Part shown: positions 1 through 5,339 of the stretch, one piece after another
How positions within the stretch are numbered: the first letter of the stretch is position 1
Layout of the letters: each line of letters begins with the position of its first letter
Origin: Holophagaceae bacterium UBA706
GTDB lineage: Bacteria; Acidobacteriota; Holophagae; Holophagales; Holophagaceae
NCBI GenBank assembly: GCA_002298155.1
Contig: DBME01000393.1
Span: 1-6,859 of the forward strand
Direction: 5' to 3'
Length of the DNA stretch: 6,859 nucleotides
Program-made: the position numbers and the translations under genes
The notes under the pieces: model-generated
The model's database searches: none
The model's input: the letters and a program-made list of their open reading frames with translations, nothing else
What the model was told of the DNA's origin: nothing

Positions 1-642
1 GGTGTCGCCGGGGTGGGGCAGGGTGCCCAGCACCATCTGGAAGGCCATCACCGAGAAGGCCCACCGGTCGGTGACCGAGGTGGCGCGGATGCCGCTCAGG
101 AGCTCGGGGGCCGTGTGGGTCGGCGTGCCCATCATGGTGCCGGTGTGGGTGAGGCTGCTGTCGTCGTCCCGGGCCAGGCCGAAGTCCGTGAGCTTGAGCT
201 GCGAGTCCTTGCTCACCAGGATGTTCTCGGGCTTCACGTCCCGATGCACCACCCCGGCGCGCTCGGCGGCCACCAGGGCCTGCCCGATCTGGCTGAGCCA
301 GTCCAGGGCCGTGCCCGGGTCCATGGGGCCGTCCGCGAGGTGGCGGGAAAGGGCGCGCCCGTCCACGAACTCCATGGTGAGGAAGGGCCCGGTCTCGGGA
401 TCCTCGCCCACGTCGAAGACCGTGATGATGTTCGGGTGGTTCAGCTGGGCGCTGATCTCGGATTCGCGCTGGAACCGCGCGATCATCCCCTCGGAATCGG
501 ACCGCGTCTTCTGGACGACCTTCACGGCCACCCGGCGCTTGAGCAGCGGATCCTGGCAGAGGTAGACCACGCCCATGGCCCCGGCCCCAAGCCGCTCCTG
601 CACGGCATAGCGGCCGATCGACAGGGGATCTTCGAAGTCCAT
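1..642 (-). CDS. Hanks-type Ser/Thr protein kinase (N-terminal 214 residues, runs off window)
   Basis: This is a eukaryotic-like serine/threonine kinase, presumably cytoplasmic at this end, that transfers ATP phosphate to protein Ser/Thr. The frame is open from the ATG at 642-640 to the window edge, giving 214 residues. The motifs appear in order: glycine loop GAGAMGVVY at 19-27, VAVK with Lys41, a candidate helix-C Glu60 in RFQRES, NHPNI at 68-72, HRDVKPEN at 133-140 with catalytic Asp135 and Asn140, DFG at 153-155, GTP at 172-174, and APE at 178-180. All key catalytic residues are present, so an active kinase is expected. Two positions are slightly unusual: HTAPE replaces the common Y-x-APE, and TDRWAFSV replaces the usual SDxYSLG-like segment. 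The C-lobe end and any sensor or membrane domain lie outside the window. It is the second gene of a pair with the FHA-GAF-PP2C protein (11-bp gap), which suggests reversible phosphorylation of shared targets. Confidence 0.93.
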   Translation of the reverse strand, partial: MDFEDPLSIGRYAVQERLGAGAMGVVYLCQDPLLKRRVAVKVVQKTRSDSEGMIARFQRESEISAQLNHPNIITVFDVGEDPETGPFLTMEFVDGRALSRHLADGPMDPGTALDWLSQIGQALVAAERAGVVHRDVKPENILVSKDSQLKLTDFGLARDDDSSLTHTGTMMGTPTHTAPELLSGIRATSVTDRWAFSVMAFQMVLGTLPHPGDT

Positions 643-656
643 GGGGCCCTCCTTCA
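643..656 (-). promoter_or_regulatory. Shine-Dalgarno of kinase gene overlapping upstream stop codon
   Basis: Read on the minus strand the junction is TGAAGGAGGGCCCCATG. The near-perfect AAGGAGG (654-648) shares its first base with the TGA of the phosphatase gene (656-654) and lies 5 nt before the kinase ATG. Ribosomes terminating on the phosphatase message would sit on the kinase initiation site, so translational coupling is likely. The site also fixes the kinase start. Confidence 0.85.
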
Positions 657-2270
657 GCGGCGCCTCACCATGACGATGGTCCGGTCATCGGCCGACGGCG
701 CGCCCCGGGTGTGCGCGAGGATGGCGTCGCCAAGCCCCTTGTTCAGGTCCGGCAGTGGCAGCGGACCCAGGGAACGCAGGGTCTCGCACACCATGTCGAG
801 GTCGAATTCCTTCCCGTCGGGATCCACGGCTTCGGTGATCCCGTCGGTATAGATGAAGAGGAGGTCGCCCGGGTCCAGGGTGACCGTGCCCTGGCCGTAC
901 TCGGTCCCTGGGAACATGGCCAGGGGGAAGCCCTGGGAGGACAGCAGCTCGCGGGTCCCGTCCGGGCGGAGCAGGGGCACCGGGTTGTGCCCGGCGTTGG
1001 TGTAGGTGAGCGTCCTCGCCACCGGGTCCAGCAGGGCCAGGAAGGCGGTGATGAAGCGGTTGCGGGTGGTGCGCTTGCTGAGGGCCAGGGACACCCTCTG
1101 GGCCAGCTTGCCCGGGTCCACGGCGTCCTCGCACCAGGCCTGCATGAGGGCCTGGAAGGTGGCCATGAGCAGGCCCGGGCCGATGCCCTTGCCGGACACG
1201 TCGGCCACGCAGAGCCAGGTCTTGCCCCCGGGTCCGGGCCAGAAGCCGTACAGATCCCCGGACACGTTCCAGCAGGCCACGTTCACGCCGAACATCTCGT
1301 AGCCGTCCAGGTCCGGGCACCGGTCGGGCAGGAGCCGCTCCTGGATGCGCCGGGCCACGGCCATCTCCTTTTCCATGGCCTGCTTGACCACGAGCTCTTC
1401 CAGGAGCCTCGTGGTGCGGATCTTGGCGGCGGCCATGTGCCCCACCACCGCCAGCAGGCGCAGGTCCTCCTCCGTGAAGGGGCCGTGCAGGACGCCTGCG
1501 TCCATGTAGATGATCCCCACCACCTCCCCGCCGTGCTCCAGGGGCACCGTCATGATGGTGGTGGCGCCGCTGGTGAGGAGGGACTGGGCCTGGGCCAGGC
1601 GGGAATCCAGCATGGGATTGTTGATGAGGAGGGCCTCCCGGCGCTCCACCGCGGCCTCGAGCATGGTCCGGGAGAGCTGCGCCTGGAAGTTCCCCCCGTG
1701 GCCCCTGGACCGCGACCCCACCTGGACCATGGCCCCCTGGGCGTCCCTCAGGAGCACCGCGCCCCGGTCGGGCTTCAGGAAGTCGCAGAGGCGCTCCAGG
1801 AGGTCCACCAGCATCGCTTCGGTGGTGAGGTCCGCCAGCATGGCGATGCTCAGGGCATGGACGATGTTCAGGGCCTCCTTCCAGTGCCGGACCGGGCTGG
1901 AGGCGGGCTCCTGGGCGCCCGAGGAGCGCAGGCGGTTCACGTCCATGAGGAACGAGACGCTGGAATCCCTGTCCCCCGGGGGCTTGTCCTCCAGGGTGAG
2001 CGTGATCCGCCCGAACATGATCTCGTCGCCGGGGCCCACTTCCCGGGGGCCCTCGATGCGGTCGCCGTTGACCGTGGTGCCGTTGCGGGAGCCCAGGTCC
2101 TCCAGGAGGGCCTTGCCCCCCTGAAGGGTGAACCGGGCGTGGGTGCGGGAGAGGCTGGCGTCCTCCACCACCACGTCGTTGCCCGAGGCCCGCCCAATGG
2201 TGATTTCGGGCCGGTCCCGCCCCAGTTTCACGGGAGCGCGCTCAGGCAGACGAATCCAGAACTCTTCCAT
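654..2270 (-). CDS. FHA-GAF-PP2C (SpoIIE/RsbU-type) protein phosphatase
   Basis: This 538-residue soluble signalling protein should bind phosphothreonine through its FHA domain, sense a ligand or partner through GAF, and dephosphorylate phospho-Ser/Thr proteins through a PPM/SpoIIE domain. The FHA domain (about 5-95) shows GR at 26-27, SRTHA at 41-45, and SRNG then NG at 61-64 and 68-69. GAF spans roughly 135-290. A short helical linker ending in RRIQERLLP (307-315) is the typical entry into PF07228. The catalytic domain (about 320-538) keeps the metal-binding acidic residues: Asp339 in SGD, Asp357 in DVSGKG, Asp476 in YTDG, and Asp528/529 in ADDR. The common GGDYYDF motif is here SGDLYGF. 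SpoIIE itself lacks that second Asp, so activity is probably kept. The start is supported by the complete FHA domain and an upstream AGG seven bases away. The coupled downstream kinase is the obvious functional partner. Partner-switching control of a sigma-factor antagonist is possible, but no STAS or anti-sigma gene is in view. Confidence 0.93.
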   Translation of the reverse strand: MEEFWIRLPERAPVKLGRDRPEITIGRASGNDVVVEDASLSRTHARFTLQGGKALLEDLGSRNGTTVNGDRIEGPREVGPGDEIMFGRITLTLEDKPPGDRDSSVSFLMDVNRLRSSGAQEPASSPVRHWKEALNIVHALSIAMLADLTTEAMLVDLLERLCDFLKPDRGAVLLRDAQGAMVQVGSRSRGHGGNFQAQLSRTMLEAAVERREALLINNPMLDSRLAQAQSLLTSGATTIMTVPLEHGGEVVGIIYMDAGVLHGPFTEEDLRLLAVVGHMAAAKIRTTRLLEELVVKQAMEKEMAVARRIQERLLPDRCPDLDGYEMFGVNVACWNVSGDLYGFWPGPGGKTWLCVADVSGKGIGPGLLMATFQALMQAWCEDAVDPGKLAQRVSLALSKRTTRNRFITAFLALLDPVARTLTYTNAGHNPVPLLRPDGTRELLSSQGFPLAMFPGTEYGQGTVTLDPGDLLFIYTDGITEAVDPDGKEFDLDMVCETLRSLGPLPLPDLNKGLGDAILAHTRGAPSADDRTIVMVRRR

Positions 2271-2290
2271 GGGATTGCCTTTGGTGGGGC

Positions 2291-2319
2291 AATCTTTGAT
2301 TCTTTTCTGAACTTGTCAA
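2291..2319 (-). promoter_or_regulatory. Candidate sigma70-like promoter of phosphatase-kinase pair
   Basis: The 71-bp gap between the NrfD-like gene and the phosphatase gene is markedly AT-rich. On the minus strand it holds a perfect TTGACA (2319-2314) followed, with 17 bp spacing, by the weak -10 AAGATT (2296-2291; 3 of 6 consensus bases). This would give a leader of about 15 nt before the ATG at 2270. An upstream ATATAAATCAT stretch could serve as an UP element. There is no hairpin with a T-tract after the NrfD stop, so readthrough from the redox genes also remains possible. Confidence 0.45.
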
Positions 2320-2341
2320 GTATGATTTATATGTTCTGACA

Positions 2342-3571
2342 TCATTGCGGGTTGGCCTTGGACGAGGTGAACTCCCCGAGCATGATGGGCACCGCGATCT
2401 TCAGCATCAGGGTGAAGACCAGGAAGCCCAGGGCGAAGATGCCCGCGGCCACCAGCACCTCGGTGATGGACGGCCGGTAGACGTAGATGTCGCCCAGGAC
2501 GTCGGGGGTCAGGCCCGGGATGATGAGGGCCATCCCCTTCTCGATGTAGACGGAGGCGTAGATGAGCACGCACCCGATGTTGAGGGTCACCCAGTTGGTG
2601 CGGGTCTTCGGGATGAGGAAGAGGAAGAAGGCCGCCGCGCCCGTGATGACCGAGGCCCAGGCGAAGGGCACGAGGCCGTTGTGGCCCTTGAGGCCGAAGA
2701 ACAGGTACTTGATGTAGACGAGGTGCTCGGTGTTGGAATAGAACTCCTTGAACACCTCGGCGACGGTGAGCAGGAGGTTGAAGCCCATGGTGTAGGCCAT
2801 GAGTTCGGCCACCTTGAAGATCGCCTCGTCCTTCACCTGGAGGCGGGTGGTCTTGCGCAGGATCTGGAGGAGCACCAGGAGGATGGCGGGACCCGAGCAG
2901 AAGGCGGAGGCCAGGAACCGGGGCGCCAGGATGGCGGAATTCCAGAAGGGGCGCGCGGCGAGGCCGTTGTACAGGAACGCGGTGACGGTGTGGATGCTCA
3001 CGGCCATGGGGATGGAGGAGAGCACCAGGGGGATGACGATGGACTTGTTGTATTCCTTGCCGGTGTAGCTGCAGTACAGGAGGTAGGTGACGACGGTCCA
3101 GTTGAGCAGCAGGTAGCCGTTGAGGGCCAGGACGTCCCAGGCCAGGAGGGAGCTGGGCAGGTTGAGGCGCCCGATCATGGGGATGATGTGCCAGAACCGG
3201 TCCACCCGGCCGATGTCCACCAGCACGAAGCCCAGGCACATGACCAGGGCGCTCACGGCCAGGAGCTCGCCCAGGAGGGTGATCTCCTTGATGGGGCCCC
3301 AGTGGTACACGTAGGCGGGGATCACCAGCATGATGGCGGCGGCGGCCACGCCCACGAGGAACGTGAAGTTGCCGATGTAGAAGCCCCATGACACCTGGTC
3401 GCGCATGTGGGTGACGATCAGCCCGTCCCGGATCTGGCCGGAGTAGGCCACGCCGCCGGCGGCGATGAGCAGGAGCAGGAAGCCGATCCACGCGAAGTAG
3501 TACTTGTCCCCCTTGAACAGGAGGCCGAGGCTGTCCACGGTGAAATGCCTGAACAATCGCAGCGTCTCCAT
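2342..3571 (-). CDS. NrfD/DsrP-family quinone-interacting integral membrane subunit
   Basis: This 409-residue polytopic protein is the expected membrane anchor and quinone-binding subunit of a respiratory complex. It would pass electrons between menaquinone and the neighbouring iron-sulfur protein. I see about ten hydrophobic segments, near 24-44, 62-88, 97-121, 144-168, 178-200, 212-238, 252-275, 302-322, 326-350 and 370-396. That and the length match the long HmcC/DsrP/ActC-like branch rather than the roughly 320-residue, eight-helix NrfD/PsrC proteins. Charged residues in or near helices (Asp119, Asp124, Arg125, Glu256, Glu272, Glu344) could serve proton or quinone handling; this is inferred. 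I start at the ATG at 3571, just after a GGGGTG lying in the last codons of the upstream gene. The open frame extends farther upstream, but that part is an Arg/Ser-rich shadow of the iron-sulfur gene. Only 4 bp separate this start from the upstream stop, so the genes are co-transcribed and probably translationally coupled. Confidence 0.9.
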   Translation of the reverse strand: METLRLFRHFTVDSLGLLFKGDKYYFAWIGFLLLLIAAGGVAYSGQIRDGLIVTHMRDQVSWGFYIGNFTFLVGVAAAAIMLVIPAYVYHWGPIKEITLLGELLAVSALVMCLGFVLVDIGRVDRFWHIIPMIGRLNLPSSLLAWDVLALNGYLLLNWTVVTYLLYCSYTGKEYNKSIVIPLVLSSIPMAVSIHTVTAFLYNGLAARPFWNSAILAPRFLASAFCSGPAILLVLLQILRKTTRLQVKDEAIFKVAELMAYTMGFNLLLTVAEVFKEFYSNTEHLVYIKYLFFGLKGHNGLVPFAWASVITGAAAFFLFLIPKTRTNWVTLNIGCVLIYASVYIEKGMALIIPGLTPDVLGDIYVYRPSITEVLVAAGIFALGFLVFTLMLKIAVPIMLGEFTSSKANPQ

Positions 3572-3575
3572 GGCG

Positions 3576-4508
3576 TCACACCCCGTAGAAGTAGAAGAAT
3601 TTCGGTTGGGTGTTGAGCTCGCCCTTGAAGACGAAGACCCGCTTGTTCTCGAGGATGTAGCGGATCTCGCTCTTCGGGTCGGCCAGGTTCCCGAACTTCC
3701 GGGAGCCCGTGGGGCAGATCTCAACGCAGGCGGGGTAGAGGCCCTTGCGGGTGCGCTGGATGCAGAACGTGCACTTCTCCACCACGCCCTTGGGGCGGGG
3801 CCGGTTGCCCAGGTAGTGGGTCTCGGGGTTCACGTCCTCGGTGGGCAGGGTTGGCTCCCCCCAGTTGAAGTGGCGGGCCCCGTAAGGGCAGGCCGCCATG
3901 CAGTACCGGCAGCCGATGCACCAGTTGTAGTCGATGACGGTGATGCCGTCGGGTTCCTTCCAGGTGGCCCCCACGGGGCAGACCTTGACGCAGGGCGGGT
4001 TCTTGCACTGCTGGCACTGCACGGGCATGTAGAAGTGGCCCTCCTGGGGCACCTCCTCCGGGTTGTAGTAGGCGTCGGCGGCCTCGAGGTCGACCCCCTT
4101 CTCCTTCTCCATCTGGAGCACCCGGATCCACTGGATCTGGGGATCCCGGGACGGGTTGTTCTCCTTGACGCAGGCATGGACGCATCGCCGGCAGCCGATG
4201 CAGCGGGACAGGTCCAGGGCGTACCCGTAGATCACGCCCTGCATGGGCGGCTCGTTGCCGATGCGGATCTTCTTGCCGTACGTGCGCTCCGCCTCCTTCT
4301 CGAGGCGGGCGATGACCTGGTTCAGCTCGTCCTTGGAAAGCTCGCGGAAGTTGTGCTGGAGGAACTCCTCCATGCCCTCCTTGCCGCACCCCGTGACCAG
4401 GGCCCCGGCCACGGCCGCCAGGGTCCCGCCCAGGAACTGGCGCCGGGTGCCGGCGGGTTTGAGGCCCCGGGAGGTCATGCGCTTGGGCCGGCTCGATTCA
4501 TTGCTCAT
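3576..4508 (-). CDS. Tat-exported four-[4Fe-4S] ferredoxin-like subunit (DsrO/PsrB/HmcB type)
   Basis: This 310-residue electron-transfer subunit should act on the periplasmic face of the membrane, wiring a cytochrome to the NrfD-like quinone subunit. The N-terminus carries a Tat signal, TRRQFLG at 21-27, followed by a hydrophobic Ala/Leu stretch and a possible lipobox VTGC with Cys41. Sixteen further cysteines fall in four groups that fit four cubane clusters: 103/106/109/113, 165/168/173/177, 197/200/203/207 and 246/249/261/265. Several end in CP followed by a small residue, as in DsrO, HybA and PsrB relatives. Residues 46-80 (EEFLQHNF through RTYGKK) form a charged helical segment before the first cluster. 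The ATG at 4508 is chosen because GGAG sits 6 nt upstream and it places the twin arginines 22 residues in. An internal ATG at residue 11 is also possible. The frame stays open to about 4823, but that extension overlaps the cytochrome gene and lacks protein-like composition. Confidence 0.93.
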   Translation of the reverse strand: MSNESSRPKRMTSRGLKPAGTRRQFLGGTLAAVAGALVTGCGKEGMEEFLQHNFRELSKDELNQVIARLEKEAERTYGKKIRIGNEPPMQGVIYGYALDLSRCIGCRRCVHACVKENNPSRDPQIQWIRVLQMEKEKGVDLEAADAYYNPEEVPQEGHFYMPVQCQQCKNPPCVKVCPVGATWKEPDGITVIDYNWCIGCRYCMAACPYGARHFNWGEPTLPTEDVNPETHYLGNRPRPKGVVEKCTFCIQRTRKGLYPACVEICPTGSRKFGNLADPKSEIRYILENKRVFVFKGELNTQPKFFYFYGV

Positions 4509-4531
4509 CTTGATCTCCGGTCGGGAAAGGG

Positions 4532-5080
4532 TCACGGACGGGTTCGGCGGGCACGGATCTGGTCCGGGGGGACCGGGGGCGGCATGGGCTTGAGCGGCTT
4601 GAACCGGGGGGAATGCGGGTTGTGGCAGGAGACGCAGAGCAGGTACAGCTTCGGGCCGTTCCACATGCCGGTGCGCTTGCCGTGCACGCCCACGCGCCAG
4701 TCGCGGAGCTTGTCGCCGTGGCACTGGCCGCAGAGCAGGTAGGAGGCCGTGAACTCGATCTTCTCGCCGCCCACCAGGTGGAGCCGGTCCCGGTTTCCGG
4801 CGTCGTGGCAGTCCAGGCACCACCGGCTCTCGGGGCCGTGCCGGAGCTCGATGTCCGCATGCATCCCCTCCAGGGGCCGGCGCTTGGTGTTGGCCGGCAT
4901 GGTCTTGGGGTCATGGCAGGAGGTGCAGGGGAAGATCCCCTCGGTGAAGGGGGGCTTGGGAACCTGGATGTCCTGGGGGTCCACCACCGGGGACGGGGGC
5001 GGGGCGGCGGCCAGGACGGAGCCCATGGCCACCAGTCCGGCGAGGAGCAGCGGCAGGGATCGGAAGGGGGGCAGGGACAT
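4532..5080 (-). CDS. Exported tetraheme c-type cytochrome (paired CXXCH type)
   Basis: This 182-residue periplasmic multiheme cytochrome is the likely electron entry or exit subunit of the complex encoded with the next two genes. The N-terminus is a Sec signal, with Arg7, a hydrophobic core at about 9-23 and VLA or AAA cleavage sites at 22-26. Four CXXCH heme motifs follow: CTSCH at 52-56, CLDCH at 88-92, CGQCH at 117-121 and CVSCH at 149-153. The last reads SCHNPH, typical of doubled-CXXCH proteins. Extra histidines (74, 81, 101, 133, 156) could be distal axial ligands. The Pro-rich tail (about 162-172) is probably flexible or contacts a partner. The start is fixed by GAGGAG 5 nt before the ATG at 5080 and by the signal peptide. 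The longer open frame to 5218 only translates the untranslated leader. DsrJ, in the comparable DsrJOP arrangement, has three hemes; four hemes fit the Geobacter CbcS-like type better. The gap to the iron-sulfur gene is 23 bp. Confidence 0.93.
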   Translation of the reverse strand: MSLPPFRSLPLLLAGLVAMGSVLAAAPPPSPVVDPQDIQVPKPPFTEGIFPCTSCHDPKTMPANTKRRPLEGMHADIELRHGPESRWCLDCHDAGNRDRLHLVGGEKIEFTASYLLCGQCHGDKLRDWRVGVHGKRTGMWNGPKLYLLCVSCHNPHSPRFKPLKPMPPPVPPDQIRARRTRP

Positions 5081-5085
5081 GGCGT

Positions 5086-5091
5086 CTCCTC
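5086..5091 (-). promoter_or_regulatory. Shine-Dalgarno of the tetraheme cytochrome gene
   Basis: On the minus strand GAGGAG lies 5 nt before the ATG at 5080-5078. This selects that codon over the upstream in-frame ATG at 5218. The CTCC immediately upstream (5096-5093) could pair with the GGAG across a three-base loop, a small hairpin that might partly mask the site. Confidence 0.75.
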
Positions 5092-5097
5092 GGGAGG

Positions 5098-5116
5098 ATG
5101 CCTTGAAATGCCTTGA
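5098..5116. repeat. 9-bp direct repeat, period 10, in the cytochrome leader
   Basis: ATGCCTTGA occurs at 5098-5106 and again at 5108-5116 (plus strand), separated by one A. On the leftward transcript it reads TCAAGGCAT twice, just upstream of the Shine-Dalgarno. A period near one helical turn is compatible with a protein-binding site or with slippage. No function can be assigned. Confidence 0.7.
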
Positions 5117-5135
5117 CCCGTCCGGGAGGACGGGT
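5116..5135 (-). promoter_or_regulatory. Perfect 8-bp hairpin in the 5' leader of the redox operon
   Basis: ACCCGTCC (5116-5123) and GGACGGGT (5128-5135) are perfect reverse complements around a four-base loop. The hairpin lies between the predicted transcription start (about 5197) and the cytochrome Shine-Dalgarno. There is no T-run after it on either strand, so it is not a canonical terminator. RNA stability or translational control is possible. Confidence 0.65.
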
Positions 5136-5150
5136 GCGAAGGGGCCTGAC

Positions 5151-5171
5151 GGGGGCGGAAAGCCAGCCCCC
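5151..5171 (-). promoter_or_regulatory. Second GC-rich hairpin in the 5' leader
   Basis: GGGGGC (5151-5156) pairs with GCCCCC (5166-5171). Inside, GG (5157-5158) can pair with CC (5163-5164), leaving one bulged A and an AAAG loop. No T-tract follows on either strand. Together with the hairpin at 5116-5135 it makes the leader unusually structured. Confidence 0.55.
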
Positions 5172-5194
5172 CCTAGGCCATGGAAAGGATCGGG

Positions 5195-5214
5195 AGTGCC
5201 TGAACTATGGCACT
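5195..5214. promoter_or_regulatory. Operator-like palindrome over the redox-operon -10 box
   Basis: AGTGCC (5195-5200) and GGCACT (5209-5214) form a perfect 6-bp inverted repeat around 8 bases. This 20-bp dyad covers the predicted -10 element and start region of the leftward promoter, the usual place for a repressor site. The binding protein is unknown. The pattern does not match an FNR (TTGAT-N4-ATCAA) box. Confidence 0.5.
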
Positions 5215-5231
5215 TCAAAGGGGCTTGTCAA
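5204..5231 (-). promoter_or_regulatory. Candidate sigma70-like promoter of the cytochrome/FeS/NrfD operon
   Basis: On the minus strand a perfect -35 TTGACA (5231-5226) is followed after 16 bp by CATAGT (5209-5204; 4 of 6 consensus bases). Transcription would begin near 5197 and leave a leader of about 115 nt before the ATG at 5080. It lies in the only AT-rich stretch upstream of the operon. Confidence 0.55.
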
Positions 5232-5262
5232 TAAGGGAGTCCGAACTCTTAAATATGCCGGG

Positions 5263-5290
5263 TTGACAGGACGCAGTTGTGAACTAGAAA
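5263..5290 (+). promoter_or_regulatory. Candidate sigma70-like promoter of the divergent membrane-protein gene
   Basis: A perfect TTGACA (5263-5268) is followed after 16 bp by TAGAAA (5285-5290; 4 of 6 consensus bases). The start would be near 5297, with a leader of about 43 nt to the ATG at 5340. The -35 lies 31 bp from the oppositely oriented -35 at 5226-5231. AAATAT at 5251-5256 may add an AT-rich upstream element. ACAGGA (5266-5271) and TCCTGT (5301-5306) form an inverted repeat bracketing the promoter. Confidence 0.55.
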
Positions 5291-5339
5291 TAAAGGAGTT
5301 TCCTGTCCTAAATCAAAATCACATGTTGGGGTCGCAACC

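Noticed and set aside
711..2339. Long plus-strand open frame of 542 codons antisense to the phosphatase gene
   Set aside because: Its translation is Gly/His/Gln/Val-rich with no domain or hydrophobic pattern. The opposite strand has clear FHA, GAF and PP2C motifs. It is a shadow caused by high GC content.
2316..3491. Minus-strand His/Pro/Arg-rich frame overlapping the NrfD-like gene
   Set aside because: It is a frame-shifted shadow of the membrane-protein gene with no membrane segments or motifs.
3572..3724. Upstream extension of the NrfD-like protein to an ATG at 3724
   Set aside because: The extra residues are Arg/Ser-rich and overlap the FeS gene. The ATG at 3571 begins a typical N-terminus directly after the upstream stop.
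3504..4742. Plus-strand open frame of 412 codons antisense to the FeS and cytochrome genes
   Set aside because: It has low-complexity composition and no recognisable motifs. The minus strand encodes sixteen ordered cluster cysteines and four CXXCH motifs.
4509..4823. Upstream extension of the FeS protein to an ATG at 4823
   Set aside because: It would bury the Tat signal inside the protein and overlap the cytochrome gene. GGAG before the ATG at 4508 supports the shorter form.
5116..5171. Hairpins considered as intrinsic terminators
   Set aside because: Neither is followed by a T-run on either strand, and both lie upstream of a gene, within its predicted leader.
5081..5218. Upstream extension of the cytochrome to an ATG at 5218, adding a stray CHSS
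   Set aside because: It would place the Sec signal internally. The extension covers the predicted promoter and leader hairpins, and GAGGAG precedes the ATG at 5080.
5208..5227. TGGCAC suggesting a sigma54 (-24/-12) promoter
   Set aside because: The downstream GC falls two bases out of the required ten-base spacing and no TTGCA-like -12 element is present. The motif is better explained as an arm of the palindrome.
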